Made by a program: the position numbers and the translations under genes
Shown here: positions 15,358 through 24,445 of the stretch, piece after piece
Position numbering within the stretch: the first letter of the stretch is position 1
Layout: each line of letters starts with the position of its first letter
Notes under the pieces: model-generated
Told to the model about the DNA's origin: nothing
What the model saw: only the letters and a program-made list of their open reading frames with translations
The model's database searches: none
Assembly: GCA_046719715.1 (NCBI GenBank)
Contig: JBDNCJ010000028.1
Coordinates: 1 to 37,711 of the forward strand
Direction of reading: 5' to 3'
Origin: JANWWM01 sp046719715
GTDB taxonomy: Bacteria > Bacteroidota > Chlorobiia > Chlorobiales > Thermochlorobacteraceae
Length of the DNA: 37,711 bases

Positions 15358-18300
15358 TTATTTGATAATCATCATCTTCTTCGTTTGGCTGAATCCGCCC
15401 GATGTAAGCGTGTAGAAATACACACCGCTTCCCAAGCCAGCCGCATTGAAATTCACATCATAAATGCCAGCGGCACGATTTTCGTTGACCAATGTGGCGA
15501 CTTCGCGACCGAGCAAGTCATAGACTTTCAACGAAACAAAGCCTGCATTTTTAATCGAGAAGGTGATTTTCGTTGAAGGGTTGAACGGGTTCGGATAGTT
15601 CTGGTCGAGTTTGTAAGAGAACACCAAGTTCGGAGATTGAGAAACCTGAACCACGACGCTGCGGTCAATGGTGTGAATAGTGCCGTCGAGGTCAACCGAG
15701 CGGAGCGTGTAGGTGTAAGATTTGCCGACTTCCAAGCCAGAGGCATCAACATAGCGATAGGTTTTGGCTTCGGAAGTGGTGCCGCGTCCACGCAGTTCGG
15801 GCGTGGTGCTGTAGTGCGCGATTTGCTGTCCGTCACGGAAGACGATGAAGCCGGCGTTGTCTTGTTCCGACGCAACGCCCCAAGCAAGTTCAACACCGCG
15901 CATCGTAGAAATGCCCGTGAAACTGTTGAGCAAAACGGGAAGCGGGTTGTCGGCGTCGCTAATGGTGAACTCTGAGAAACTTGTTGCGCTAATCGTTACG
16001 CTCATCGGGTCGCCTGAAATGTCGAAGGAACCCGGAATCGGAAACCAAGAAGCGCCGTTGTCTGTGCTTTTCCATACTTGGAAAGTAGCGGGATTGCGAC
16101 CGTTGTTCGCGCTCACAGGCCATGTGAAGATTACATCGCGTGGGGCAAACGATGTTGTCGAGGTTGTAATCCGCCAACGACGCAAAATCCCAGTACTCGA
16201 ACCAACTTCCACGGGGTCAGTGCGGCGGCTCAGCGTGAGGTCATTTAGCGCGTCGCCAACAGCAATGCTAATGCCAAGCAAGGTAGAACTAAACGGCGTA
16301 GCATTAGGAAGATTGAACGGAGGGATACCAAGATTACCGATGTTATTAGGGTTAGTTACTGTGCCACCGACAAAAACCGCTTCGCCGCCGACTTCACCGT
16401 TTGCCGTGAAATTGCCGGGCACTGTAATCGGTGAACTGAGCGTTAAGACGGTGGAATTGACGACGATATTCGTGTTGCTGTTGAATGTGAGTGTGCCGGG
16501 ACTAAAAAGACTTTGGAATGAACCGCCGAAAGTCAGCGTGTTCGTCGTGGCGGGGCTGAATGTAAGCGTATCGCCGCTGGAAACTTCTACATTGCCGTTA
16601 ATCGTAACGCCGCCCGTCAAATTGATATTGAATGTGCCGTTGGAAACCGTAAGGTCGTTGACAGCCAATGGATTCGTGCCGGTTGAGTTCAAAGTCTGCG
16701 GAGAAGCGTATTCAAAATTCGCGTATGTTCTTCCGCTCAATGCTGGCGCGCCAGAGGCGGCGGAAAAGCGGTAAAGGCTACCCGTTTGCCATACCACCAC
16801 CGAGTTTGGTGCCGTAGCGCCGAAAGGATTGCTCCCTGCGCCTTGGTCGTAAATCGAGCCATTTTCGAAGACGACAGAATTAAGACTGCTTGTGCCGAAG
16901 AGATTGCCTGTAAAATCGGGAAGCGTGGCAACCAAGCCGCCATCTTGTATCGTCAGCGAAGATGCACTGGCGGCAAGCAAGCGATGTGCCGCACCGCGCG
17001 CTTCAAATGTGCCAGCAATCGTGCCTGTTTCGCCTGATGTGATGGAAATGGTAATCGTGCGGTCGTTCGCCGTTGTATCTAAACGAAGTAACGAACCCGA
17101 CGCAATTTCAAAATCGTCGCCCGATAAGCCGCCGTCAATCGTCAGTACAGAATTAGCGGCGTCAGCAGTGAAATAGATACTCGCGTTGTTGATAAAGCGC
17201 AACTGCCCGATTGTTTGCGATGCGGGTAAGTTGGAAATTGTGCGCGTGCCAGTGAGCGATGAGCCGTTAAAAACGAGAATGTCGTTGATGACAGGCAATG
17301 TTCGGTTTGGACTCCAATTAGCGGCGACTTGAAAATCGCCGTCGGCATCAACATTCCACGTGTAGGTTGTCGGAGGAGGCACGCCCGTACCGCTGACCGA
17401 AACCGTTTGCGTCGTTGCAGATGGACTGGTATGCGTGATGTTGCCGCTTGCCACGCCCACACTGCTTGGCGAGAAGCGCGCGAAAATCGTAACCGGCTCG
17501 CCGACAAGGTCGCCGCCCGATTGCGTCAATGTGAGCGACGACGAAAAGGTGGTATTGTCGGTGGAAACTTCAAATTGTGCGGGAGCCGTAACAGTTACGT
17601 CGCCCGTCAAATTGTCGCCCGACACCGTGTAAGTTTGCGAAGTAGAATGATCACCAACCTGAACAGACCCGAAACTCGGAAGCGAAGAAGGAGAAACGCT
17701 AATACTGGGTCCGCCGAGCGGCGTGCCTGTTACGGAGATGTTATCAATCGCAAAACTGGGTCTGGAACCGCTACCAGAAACTTGACGCGACGCCCAACGC
17801 ACTTGCACCACAGGCTGATTGTCGCATGCGGCAGGAAGCGTTACGCTTTTCGATTCCAACTTTTGCGGCGTAGTTACGACGCCAATTTGCTCTGTTGTAT
17901 TGTTCTCATATTCTTGTCCTGAAATAGTCGTCCAAGAGCCGCTCACGCCGACGCGGTATTGCAGGCTCACTTCGTTGATGCGCGTGTTCGTTCCGCCGTT
18001 ATATGGATTGCGAATCGTCATGATGTCGTAATCAACCTGAACACTCTGAAAGCCCGTCGTGTTAAGGGCTAAGGTTAAAGTCAAATCAAGGGATGCCGTG
18101 TTCAAAAAGCCTAATTTTCCGTCGTAATTGTGAACATTGCCGGAACTGGTCGCCGCAGTGCTGTTTGCCGTTAAAGTTCTATCGGCGGTCGGTCCTGCTG
18201 TATTGTAAGTTGCGCCTGGCGTGGTGGAGATGGTATGCCCTTGCCATCCGGCGGGGTAAATCGTGGAAGCGTGTGTAACGCTGCTAAAGTCTTGTGAGTA

Positions 18301-18390
18301 AGGTAATCCTTGCGGGGTTGGGTTCGTTTGCCCCGACGCATTGAGCGTGAAGAGCGTAAAGAGCAGCAGAAGCGATAAAAGTCGTTTCAT
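15358..18390 (-). CDS. Large secreted protein with T9SS type A C-terminal sorting domain
   Basis: 1010 residues from the ATG at 18390, chosen because it begins directly with a signal peptide (MKRLLSLLLLFTLFTLNASG). The frame is open 42 residues further upstream, but that sequence is not signal-like. Residues about 25-230 look like a jelly-roll/lectin-like module ending in a SFAIDNISVTG strand. Residues about 235-345 look like a choice-of-anchor or Ig-like module (FGSVQVGDHSTSQTYTVSG). Residues about 350-740 are Gly/Thr/Asn-rich parallel-beta-like repeats as in passenger domains. Residues about 820-915 resemble a fibronectin-III-like domain. The end carries the sorting signature YPNPFNPSTKITF, VYDLLGREVATLV and GVYFYTL, so export by the type IX system and surface anchoring are expected. 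The substrate is unknown. A terminator follows. Confidence 0.9.
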   Translation of the reverse strand: MKRLLSLLLLFTLFTLNASGQTNPTPQGLPYSQDFSSVTHASTIYPAGWQGHTISTTPGATYNTAGPTADRTLTANSTAATSSGNVHNYDGKLGFLNTASLDLTLTLALNTTGFQSVQVDYDIMTIRNPYNGGTNTRINEVSLQYRVGVSGSWTTISGQEYENNTTEQIGVVTTPQKLESKSVTLPAACDNQPVVQVRWASRQVSGSGSRPSFAIDNISVTGTPLGGPSISVSPSSLPSFGSVQVGDHSTSQTYTVSGDNLTGDVTVTAPAQFEVSTDNTTFSSSLTLTQSGGDLVGEPVTIFARFSPSSVGVASGNITHTSPSATTQTVSVSGTGVPPPTTYTWNVDADGDFQVAANWSPNRTLPVINDILVFNGSSLTGTRTISNLPASQTIGQLRFINNASIYFTADAANSVLTIDGGLSGDDFEIASGSLLRLDTTANDRTITISITSGETGTIAGTFEARGAAHRLLAASASSLTIQDGGLVATLPDFTGNLFGTSSLNSVVFENGSIYDQGAGSNPFGATAPNSVVVWQTGSLYRFSAASGAPALSGRTYANFEYASPQTLNSTGTNPLAVNDLTVSNGTFNINLTGGVTINGNVEVSSGDTLTFSPATTNTLTFGGSFQSLFSPGTLTFNSNTNIVVNSTVLTLSSPITVPGNFTANGEVGGEAVFVGGTVTNPNNIGNLGIPPFNLPNATPFSSTLLGISIAVGDALNDLTLSRRTDPVEVGSSTGILRRWRITTSTTSFAPRDVIFTWPVSANNGRNPATFQVWKSTDNGASWFPIPGSFDISGDPMSVTISATSFSEFTISDADNPLPVLLNSFTGISTMRGVELAWGVASEQDNAGFIVFRDGQQIAHYSTTPELRGRGTTSEAKTYRYVDASGLEVGKSYTYTLRSVDLDGTIHTIDRSVVVQVSQSPNLVFSYKLDQNYPNPFNPSTKITFSIKNAGFVSLKVYDLLGREVATLVNENRAAGIYDVNFNAAGLGSGVYFYTLTSGGFSQTKKMMIIK

Positions 18391-18679
18391 TGAAGTTGTT
18401 GGTTTGATTAAGAAAGAATAATGCATTGATAAGAAAAGGTATTTGGTCGCTGGCAAGGTCGCAAAATTAGGCTCGCAAAGTTCGCAAAAAAAGTAAGAAG
18501 CCAAAAAAGAAATCACGTTACGTTTGTGTTAAAATCCATGCATGACAGGCAGTTCAAATGAGCGATGAACAACGAAGAAAGAAAAAAGACCGCGTGACTC
18601 ATGATTCCTCACTCATCAACGGTGGTCATTTGGAATTGAGCGGAAACTTGCGCTGTTTTGCTTGAAAAATTCAACATCA
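18391..18679. other. Divergent intergenic region, 289 bp
   Basis: This gap separates the minus-strand T9SS gene from the plus-strand CPBP gene and must hold promoters for both, but I cannot point to a convincing one. It has three TCGCAAA copies (18459-18465, 18473-18479, 18482-18488), about 70-100 bp upstream of the T9SS start. No gene or RNA was recognised. Confidence 0.5.
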
Positions 18680-19681
18680 ATGAACTTTCCGAAAAGTGCC
18701 ACATACAACGGATTTTGGGAGCGGCAAGGCTTTTCGCCTGTTGCTGTCAATTTCATTGTGCTGGCGTGTTTATTTTTTCTGTATCAAATCGTTGGCGGCG
18801 TGATTGCGTTTCTCTTAGCGGGGGGAAGCATTACGGACGAGAACGTCGTGTTGCATCGCTTGTTGCAAACGCTCTTTCAAATTCTCTTTCTCGCGTTGCC
18901 CGTGCTGTTGTTGGTTGGACTTCACACGGGGAAATTTTCGCCGTTGGATTCCGAAAATCGAGCGTTTCTCGCGCTCAATCAGTCGGTTTCGCGAGAGGTT
19001 ATCGTGTGGGGCGTTTTGGGCGCGATGGTGCTCAATCCGTTTTTGAGTTACGTCGGCGATGTGCAATTCGTTTTGCTCTCCGAAGGCTTCGGCTTGAAAG
19101 AGGAAGTAAGGCAGTGGAAAAAACTCTTTGACGATGTGGTGGAAAAATTAGCCTCTGCCGAAAGCGTGGGCGAGCTTATTGTGGTTGTGGGCGTGGTGGC
19201 ACTAACGCCAGCAATTTGCGAAGAGGTGGTCTTTCGCGGATTGTTGCAACAGAATTTTTCGCGCGTCATGTCGCCGATTCGGTCAGTGGTTTGGACGGGT
19301 GCGATTTTCGGCGTCTATCACCTTAATCCGATTCAAACTTTGCCGCTCGTTGCGATTGGCATTTACATTTCGTATTTGCGTCAATCGTCGGGGGCGTTGT
19401 GGCTGTGTGTCGCGGCGCATTTTGCATTTAATTTTTTCTCGGTTTTAGGAATTTTTATCTTGAACAACGCTGAATGGTTTGGATTAAGCAAAGCCGTCGT
19501 TCAGTCGTTCAAAACGAGCGAACCAGAGTTGCTCTCGCCGATGGGAATTTCAAGCGCGGCGATTTCTTTGGGGCTGTTTGTGGTGGTGTTCAGGCAATAT
19601 CAACGCGCCCTCGCCGCAACGCATGCCAAAGAAAGGCAACAAGAAAATCCTGACCGAGAAACTCGAGGTGAAGGAACCTAA
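18680..19681 (+). CDS. CPBP-family intramembrane metalloprotease
   Basis: 333 residues from the ATG at 18680; a TTG at 18662 in the same frame is a possible alternative start. It is an integral membrane protein with about eight hydrophobic segments. The abortive-infection/CAAX-protease core has its three motifs in order: EEVVFRGLLQ (Glu-Glu-x3-Arg), FGVYHLNP (Phe-x3-His) and HFAFNF (His-x3-Asn). These are the presumed metal and catalytic residues of the Rce1-like family, so proteolysis within the membrane is plausible; the substrate is unknown. A further hydrophobic helix and a charged tail (KERQQENPDRETR) follow the core. It heads a co-directional run with the DUF2007 gene 60 nt downstream. 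Confidence 0.88.
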   Translation: MNFPKSATYNGFWERQGFSPVAVNFIVLACLFFLYQIVGGVIAFLLAGGSITDENVVLHRLLQTLFQILFLALPVLLLVGLHTGKFSPLDSENRAFLALNQSVSREVIVWGVLGAMVLNPFLSYVGDVQFVLLSEGFGLKEEVRQWKKLFDDVVEKLASAESVGELIVVVGVVALTPAICEEVVFRGLLQQNFSRVMSPIRSVVWTGAIFGVYHLNPIQTLPLVAIGIYISYLRQSSGALWLCVAAHFAFNFFSVLGIFILNNAEWFGLSKAVVQSFKTSEPELLSPMGISSAAISLGLFVVVFRQYQRALAATHAKERQQENPDRETRGEGT

Positions 19682-19741
19682 ACCGACCTTAATGACAACG
19701 CAAACTTGCAACGCATAAACCTTTGACGAGAACCTGAACGC

Positions 19742-20044
19742 ATGAGACGATTTCTCACGACCTTTTTTTTGAATCAATCCGACGAGCCGCTCCCAAATTG
19801 GCAAGTCGCCTTCCGCACGACGCTCGATTTTGAAGCCGAAATTCTCAAAGCCACGCTTGCTGACGCCGGCATTGACGCCGTGATGTTCACCAAGCGTGAC
19901 CGAATGTTCTCGTTCTTCACAAACGAGCAACCGTTTGAATTGTGGGTGCGAGCCGAAGCCCTTGAAGAAGCGACGCGGCTCATTGCGGCGTATCAACAGC
20001 AGAGCGTCGCCATTAACGCCTTGACGAAGGAGCAGAGCAATTGA
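19742..20044 (+). CDS. DUF2007 family small protein
   Basis: 100 residues. The central part (WQVAFRTTLDFEAEILKATL, then GIDAVMFTKRDRMFSFF and ELWVRAEALEEATRLI) follows the beta-alpha-beta pattern of DUF2007 (a GlnB-like fold labelled putative signal-transducing protein). Such proteins are usually small, cytoplasmic and of unknown role. The stop codon overlaps the TTG start of cdsA (TTGA), which suggests translational coupling. The ATG at 19742 lacks a clear ribosome site. Confidence 0.8.
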   Translation: MRRFLTTFFLNQSDEPLPNWQVAFRTTLDFEAEILKATLADAGIDAVMFTKRDRMFSFFTNEQPFELWVRAEALEEATRLIAAYQQQSVAINALTKEQSN

Positions 20045-20916
20045 GTTCGAATCCTGTGGAAGAGAAAACCAACACCGTCTCCTCTCCTGCAAGCGCGTTG
20101 CAGTCCAACTTATTTTGGCGTGTGGTCGTCGCGTTTATCGCCGGTCCTGCAATTTTACTGTGCACCCACTTCGGCGGTATGATTTTTCTTGGGGCGATGC
20201 TCTTCATTGCGCTCATGTCGCTCTACGAATTTACCACGATGCTCAATCACAAGCAGATTTATCCAATTCGTTGGCTGATGATGCTTTTTTGCGCGGCGAT
20301 TCTCATCAATCACAAGTTTCGAGTGATTTCAACCTTCGATTTTATGTTGCTCGCCGTCTTTCTGTTTCCATCGATTGAACTATTCCGTAAGCGCGGCACA
20401 CCGATTCAAAACATCGGCGCGTCGTTTTTGTGTCTCTTTTACATTTCGTTCCCTTTTGTTTCGCTGCTCGATATGCGTGGCTACGACAAAGACGGCATTT
20501 TCATTACCATGATTTTCATTGCGGTGTGGATGTCGGATACATTCGCATACTTCGGCGGAAAATTTTTGGGCGGAAAAATCATTAAGACGAAATTTTCAGA
20601 GCGATACAGCCCAAAGAAAACATGGGAAGGCTTTTTCACAGGCTCGATTGCCAGCGTGATTACGACCGTGATTTTTTATCATACCTTGCTTTCGCAACAC
20701 TTCGCCTATCATCACATTTTGATTCTCGGCGTGCTGATTGGTTTGCTCAGCCCGATTGGCGATTTGATTGAATCGATGTTCAAGCGCGACAGCGGCGTGA
20801 AGGATTCATCGGGCTTGATTCCCGGACACGGCGGATTTTTAGACCGCTTCGATTCGCTTTGTTTCATTGCGCCCGTCGTCTTTCTTTATGCCCGCTATCT
20901 GATGAAACTTGGATAA
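20041..20916 (+). CDS. cdsA: Phosphatidate cytidylyltransferase
   Basis: 291 residues from a TTG at 20041 that overlaps the preceding stop; no ATG lies nearby, and an in-frame GTG at 20053 is an alternative. It is an inner-membrane enzyme that makes CDP-diacylglycerol from CTP and phosphatidic acid for phospholipid synthesis. About seven or eight membrane segments are visible. The CdsA signature is present: SDTFAYFGGKFLGG, SPKKTWEGFFTG, and the C-terminal SPIGDLIESMFKRDSGVKD, then PGHGGFLDRFDSL with the catalytic acidic residues. A polar N-terminal extension of about 25 residues precedes the first helix. lysS begins 25 nt downstream. Confidence 0.93.
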   Translation: MSSNPVEEKTNTVSSPASALQSNLFWRVVVAFIAGPAILLCTHFGGMIFLGAMLFIALMSLYEFTTMLNHKQIYPIRWLMMLFCAAILINHKFRVISTFDFMLLAVFLFPSIELFRKRGTPIQNIGASFLCLFYISFPFVSLLDMRGYDKDGIFITMIFIAVWMSDTFAYFGGKFLGGKIIKTKFSERYSPKKTWEGFFTGSIASVITTVIFYHTLLSQHFAYHHILILGVLIGLLSPIGDLIESMFKRDSGVKDSSGLIPGHGGFLDRFDSLCFIAPVVFLYARYLMKLG

Positions 20917-20941
20917 ATTTTCAACCTATTTCTCATTCACA

Positions 20942-22456
20942 ATGTCGGAACACCAGACCAACACGCACACCGAAGACCTGAACGATTTAATGCGTCAGCG
21001 CAGAGAAAACCTCGCCAAACTGCGCGAACTCGGCGTTGAGCCGTATCCGTATTCGTTTCCTGTTACGCATCACGCAACGCCGCTTGTTGAAACCTTCATC
21101 GACGGTGAAAAGACCGACGTCGCCGTCGCCGGCAGAATCATGACGATTCGCAACATGGGCAAAGCCGCCTTTTTCCACATTCAAGATTCAACGGGCAAGA
21201 TTCAAATTTACTTGCGCAAAGACGACGTCGGCGAAGCCCTTTACAAAGCGTTCAAATACTTTGACATTGGCGATATTGTGGGCATTCACGGCTACACCTT
21301 CCGCACGAAGACGGGGGAAGTCTCGGTGCATGCCACGAAACTCGAGATGCTCTCAAAATCGCTTCGTCCCATTCCCGTCGCCAAAGAGCAAGAAATTAAC
21401 GGCGAAAAGGTCGTCTATGATGCGTTTAGCGACAAAGAGCAACGCTACCGCATGCGCTATGTAGATTTGATTGTCAATCCTCATGTGCGAGAAGTGTTTA
21501 TCAAACGTGCGAAGCTCATTCAAACCATTCGCGAGTTTTTGAACAGCCTCAACATCTTGGAGGTGGAAACGCCGATTCTTCAACCCGTTTATGGCGGTGC
21601 ATCGGCGCGCCCGTTCACGACGCATCACAACGCGCTCGATATGAAACTCTTTTTGCGCATTGCTAACGAACTTTATCTCAAACGCCTCATCGTCGGCGGC
21701 TTCGACGGCGTTTATGAATTCGCCAAAGTCTTTCGCAACGAAGGGTTGAGCCGATTTCACAATCCCGAATTTTCAATGCTCGAATTTTATGTCGCTTACA
21801 AAGATTACAACTGGATGATGCAAACCGTGGAATCGCTCTTTGAAAAGGTGGCACAGGCGGCAAACGGCTCAACGCAGGTCAAATTTGGCGAACACGACAT
21901 TGACCTCAAACCGCCGTATCGCAAACTCACCATCGCCGATTCCATCAAAGAATACACGGGTAAAGAGATTGAAGGCAAGAGCGAATCAGAATTAAGAGCA
22001 ATAGCAAGCGAACTCGGTCTGAAGCTCGACCCGAACATCGGAAGCGGAAAAATCATCGACGAAATTTTCGGCGAATTTGTCGAGCCCAAACTCGTTCAGC
22101 CCACGTTTATTCTCGACTATCCGATTGAAATGTCGCCGCTCACCAAGAAGCACCGAAGCAAAGCAGGATTGGTCGAACGCTTCGAACTCATCGTGGCAGG
22201 AAAAGAAGTCTGCAATGCCTATTCGGAACTCAACGACCCGATGGACCAACGCGAGCGATTGGAAGAACAAGCCCGACTGCGCGAGCGCGGCGACGATGAA
22301 GCGATGGGCGTCGATGAAGACTTCCTGCGTGCCATTGAATTCGGCATGCCACCCACCGCCGGCATTGGCATCGGGATTGACCGCCTGACGATGCTCATCA
22401 CCGGGCAAGAGTCGATTCGCGACGTGATTTTCTTTCCGACCATGAAACCCGAATAA
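20942..22456 (+). CDS. lysS: Lysyl-tRNA synthetase, class II
   Basis: 504 residues from the ATG at 20942 (MSEHQTNT); the frame extends 11 residues upstream over the end of cdsA, which I judge unlikely. It charges tRNA-Lys in the cytoplasm. An OB-fold anticodon-binding domain occupies about residues 55-160 (VAGRIMTIRNMGKAAFFHIQ). The class II catalytic core follows with motif 1 (EVETPILQPVYGGASARPF), motif 2 (FRNEGLSRFHNPEFSMLE) and motif 3 (GIGIGIDRLTMLITG). A complete, ordinary enzyme in length and motif order. The next gene, an NtrC-type regulator, starts 37 nt downstream. Confidence 0.97.
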   Translation: MSEHQTNTHTEDLNDLMRQRRENLAKLRELGVEPYPYSFPVTHHATPLVETFIDGEKTDVAVAGRIMTIRNMGKAAFFHIQDSTGKIQIYLRKDDVGEALYKAFKYFDIGDIVGIHGYTFRTKTGEVSVHATKLEMLSKSLRPIPVAKEQEINGEKVVYDAFSDKEQRYRMRYVDLIVNPHVREVFIKRAKLIQTIREFLNSLNILEVETPILQPVYGGASARPFTTHHNALDMKLFLRIANELYLKRLIVGGFDGVYEFAKVFRNEGLSRFHNPEFSMLEFYVAYKDYNWMMQTVESLFEKVAQAANGSTQVKFGEHDIDLKPPYRKLTIADSIKEYTGKEIEGKSESELRAIASELGLKLDPNIGSGKIIDEIFGEFVEPKLVQPTFILDYPIEMSPLTKKHRSKAGLVERFELIVAGKEVCNAYSELNDPMDQRERLEEQARLRERGDDEAMGVDEDFLRAIEFGMPPTAGIGIGIDRLTMLITGQESIRDVIFFPTMKPE

Positions 22457-22493
22457 CAATGGCTTTCGCTTGAACGCAATTTGAAAAAGCGCA

Positions 22494-23867
22494 ATGGTAA
22501 AACTCTTAATCGTCGACGACGAAAAAAATACGCGTGATGCGCTCTCTGATGGATTAGTCAAACCCGACGAGCGGCAAGTCTTCACCGCCGAAACGCCGAA
22601 GGAAGCCATGAAAATTTTGAACGAGGAAGAGATTGACCTCGTGCTGACCGACCTGAAAATTCAAGAGCCCGACAGCGGCGTGCGATTGCTCAAAGAAATC
22701 AAAAAGTATGACCCGAACATCGTTGTGATTGTGATGACCGCCTACGGCTCCATCGATACCGCCGTCGAAGCCATGAAACTTGGCGCATATGACTACATTC
22801 AAAAGCCGTTTCGAATGAGCGAGATTCGCCGTCTCATTCAGCGCGCGTTGGAGACGCGCATGCTTTTGGTCGAGAACGCGAAGCTGCGTCAGCAAGTAAG
22901 CGGACGATTTTTGTCGAAAAACATCGTTGGGTTCAGTCCGCTTTGGCGCGAGATTATGGCGTCGGTTGAAACGGTTGCGCCTTCACGCGCGACGGTGCTT
23001 CTCTTGGGCGAAAGTGGAACAGGCAAGGAAGTCGTTGCACGTGCCATTCACGAATTGAGCGGTCGGCGCGATAAGCCTTTCGTCAAAATCAACTGCGGCG
23101 CACTGCCCGAACAACTCTTGGAATCCGAACTTTTCGGCTACGAAAAAGGCGCATTTACCAATGCCATCAAACAAAAACGCGGACGCTTCGAGCTTGCCAA
23201 CGGCGGCACGATTTTCCTCGATGAAATCGCCGATATGCCCACGCACCTGCAAGTGAAATTGCTCACGGTGTTGCAAGATGGCGAGTTCCAGCGGCTTGGC
23301 AGCGAAGAAACTTTGCACGTCGATGTGCGCGTCATTGCCGCCACTAACAAAGACCTTGACGAAGAAGTCGCCGAAGGTCGTTTTCGCGAAGACCTTTATT
23401 ATCGCTTAAATGTCATCAAACTTGACTTGCCACCGCTTCGGCAACGCCGCGACGACATCATTCCGCTTGCACAGCACTTCATCGAAAAATTCAGCCGATT
23501 GAACGCCAAGAACGTACGCGGCATGTCGCCCGAAGTTATGCGACTGCTCGAAGGGCATTCGTGGCGAGGCAACGTGCGCGAACTTGAAAACGTCATTGAG
23601 CGCGCCGTCGTGCTCTGCAATCATGAGCAAATCCAAAAAGAACATCTGCCCGATTACATCACGGGAACGGACATGTCGCGCATTGTCAGTTTCCGAATCG
23701 GCACGCCGCTCGAGGAAGTCGAAGACGTCATGATTGCTCGCACCCTCGACATGACGGGCGGAAACAAAGAAGAAACCGCGCGGCTCTTGGGCATCGGCGT
23801 CGCGACGCTTTACCGACGATTGAAAGAATCTGAAAAAGAAGACGGGGACGCTCGCTCAAACACTTAA
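22494..23867 (+). CDS. NtrC-type sigma-54-dependent response regulator
   Basis: 457 residues, standard for the family. The receiver domain (1-120) has Asp8, Asp9, the phospho-acceptor Asp53, Thr82 and Lys104. The AAA+ sigma-54 interaction domain (about 143-370) has Walker A GESGTGKE (172-179), GAFTNA (219-224; most members read GAFTGA), Walker B FLDEIADM, and an arginine-finger region FREDLYYRL. A Fis-type helix-turn-helix closes the protein (GNKEETARLLGIGVATLYRRLK). It is expected to bind upstream activating sites and drive sigma-54 promoters when phosphorylated. No partner histidine kinase is in the window. The target genes are unknown. Confidence 0.93.
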   Translation: MVKLLIVDDEKNTRDALSDGLVKPDERQVFTAETPKEAMKILNEEEIDLVLTDLKIQEPDSGVRLLKEIKKYDPNIVVIVMTAYGSIDTAVEAMKLGAYDYIQKPFRMSEIRRLIQRALETRMLLVENAKLRQQVSGRFLSKNIVGFSPLWREIMASVETVAPSRATVLLLGESGTGKEVVARAIHELSGRRDKPFVKINCGALPEQLLESELFGYEKGAFTNAIKQKRGRFELANGGTIFLDEIADMPTHLQVKLLTVLQDGEFQRLGSEETLHVDVRVIAATNKDLDEEVAEGRFREDLYYRLNVIKLDLPPLRQRRDDIIPLAQHFIEKFSRLNAKNVRGMSPEVMRLLEGHSWRGNVRELENVIERAVVLCNHEQIQKEHLPDYITGTDMSRIVSFRIGTPLEEVEDVMIARTLDMTGGNKEETARLLGIGVATLYRRLKESEKEDGDARSNT

Positions 23868-23878
23868 ACATATCAAAC

Positions 23879-24406
23879 ATGCAACGCCTCGTGATGTTAA
23901 GTTTGCTTTTCTTGGTTGGGTGCTGGACGGTTCAGCCGACCGAAGTTCAAAAAAAAGAACGCCTCGACCGCGCCCTCTATCAAGCCAAAACTTTTTCGGG
24001 TGAACGATTTGGCGGCGACGACGCCGTGCTATTGGCGGATAGCCTCATTTTTACGTTCAACGATATCGAGTGGCGAAACGCCGTGCATCTCGATAGCCTC
24101 GCCGAACTGAACATCGCCTCATCAGGCTTGGGCGGATTATCGGGCGTGCTCTTCGGTGCCGTATTCGGCGGCGCAGTCGGAGCAGGAATTTTGGGGACAA
24201 CGGGATTGCCTGCTGGAGACGGCGATGAAAACCTCTCGCTAAGGCGATTCCTTGGCTTCATAGCAGGATTCATTATTGGCGTCCCTGTCGGCATGGTGTT
24301 CGGGGCTTGGGTTGGAACACGCTTGGAAAAAGGCACAACGCTGAACTTTCGTACCATGACGACCTCTGAAAAAATTGAGACGCTCAAAAAACATCTCTCG
24401 GATTAG
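23879..24406 (+). CDS. Small lipoprotein with a glycine-zipper membrane segment
   Basis: 175 residues. The signal ends in a perfect lipobox (LVGC, Cys at about 15). A polar region follows (to about residue 75). Two glycine/alanine-rich hydrophobic stretches come next (about 80-107, with GGLSGVLFGAVFGGAVGAGI, and about 122-148, with FIAGFIIGVPVGMVFGAWVG). Their Gly-x3-Gly spacing is the glycine-zipper pattern of membrane-packing proteins. The C-terminus is short and charged. No function is recognised. It starts 11 nt after the NtrC-type gene and could be its co-transcribed neighbour or simply part of the larger run. Confidence 0.75.
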   Translation: MQRLVMLSLLFLVGCWTVQPTEVQKKERLDRALYQAKTFSGERFGGDDAVLLADSLIFTFNDIEWRNAVHLDSLAELNIASSGLGGLSGVLFGAVFGGAVGAGILGTTGLPAGDGDENLSLRRFLGFIAGFIIGVPVGMVFGAWVGTRLEKGTTLNFRTMTTSEKIETLKKHLSD

Positions 24407-24445
24407 TCATCGCGAACTACAAACACGCATTAAACCATACTTAAA

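Noticed and set aside
15089..15415. A 108-residue plus-strand frame across the cloverleaf element
   Set aside because: It is made of hairpin sequence and the antisense of the T9SS gene's end; no ribosome site or family resemblance.
15845..16774. A 309-residue frame opposite the T9SS cargo gene
   Set aside because: Shadow of the Thr/Gly-rich passenger sequence; low-complexity and no start signal.
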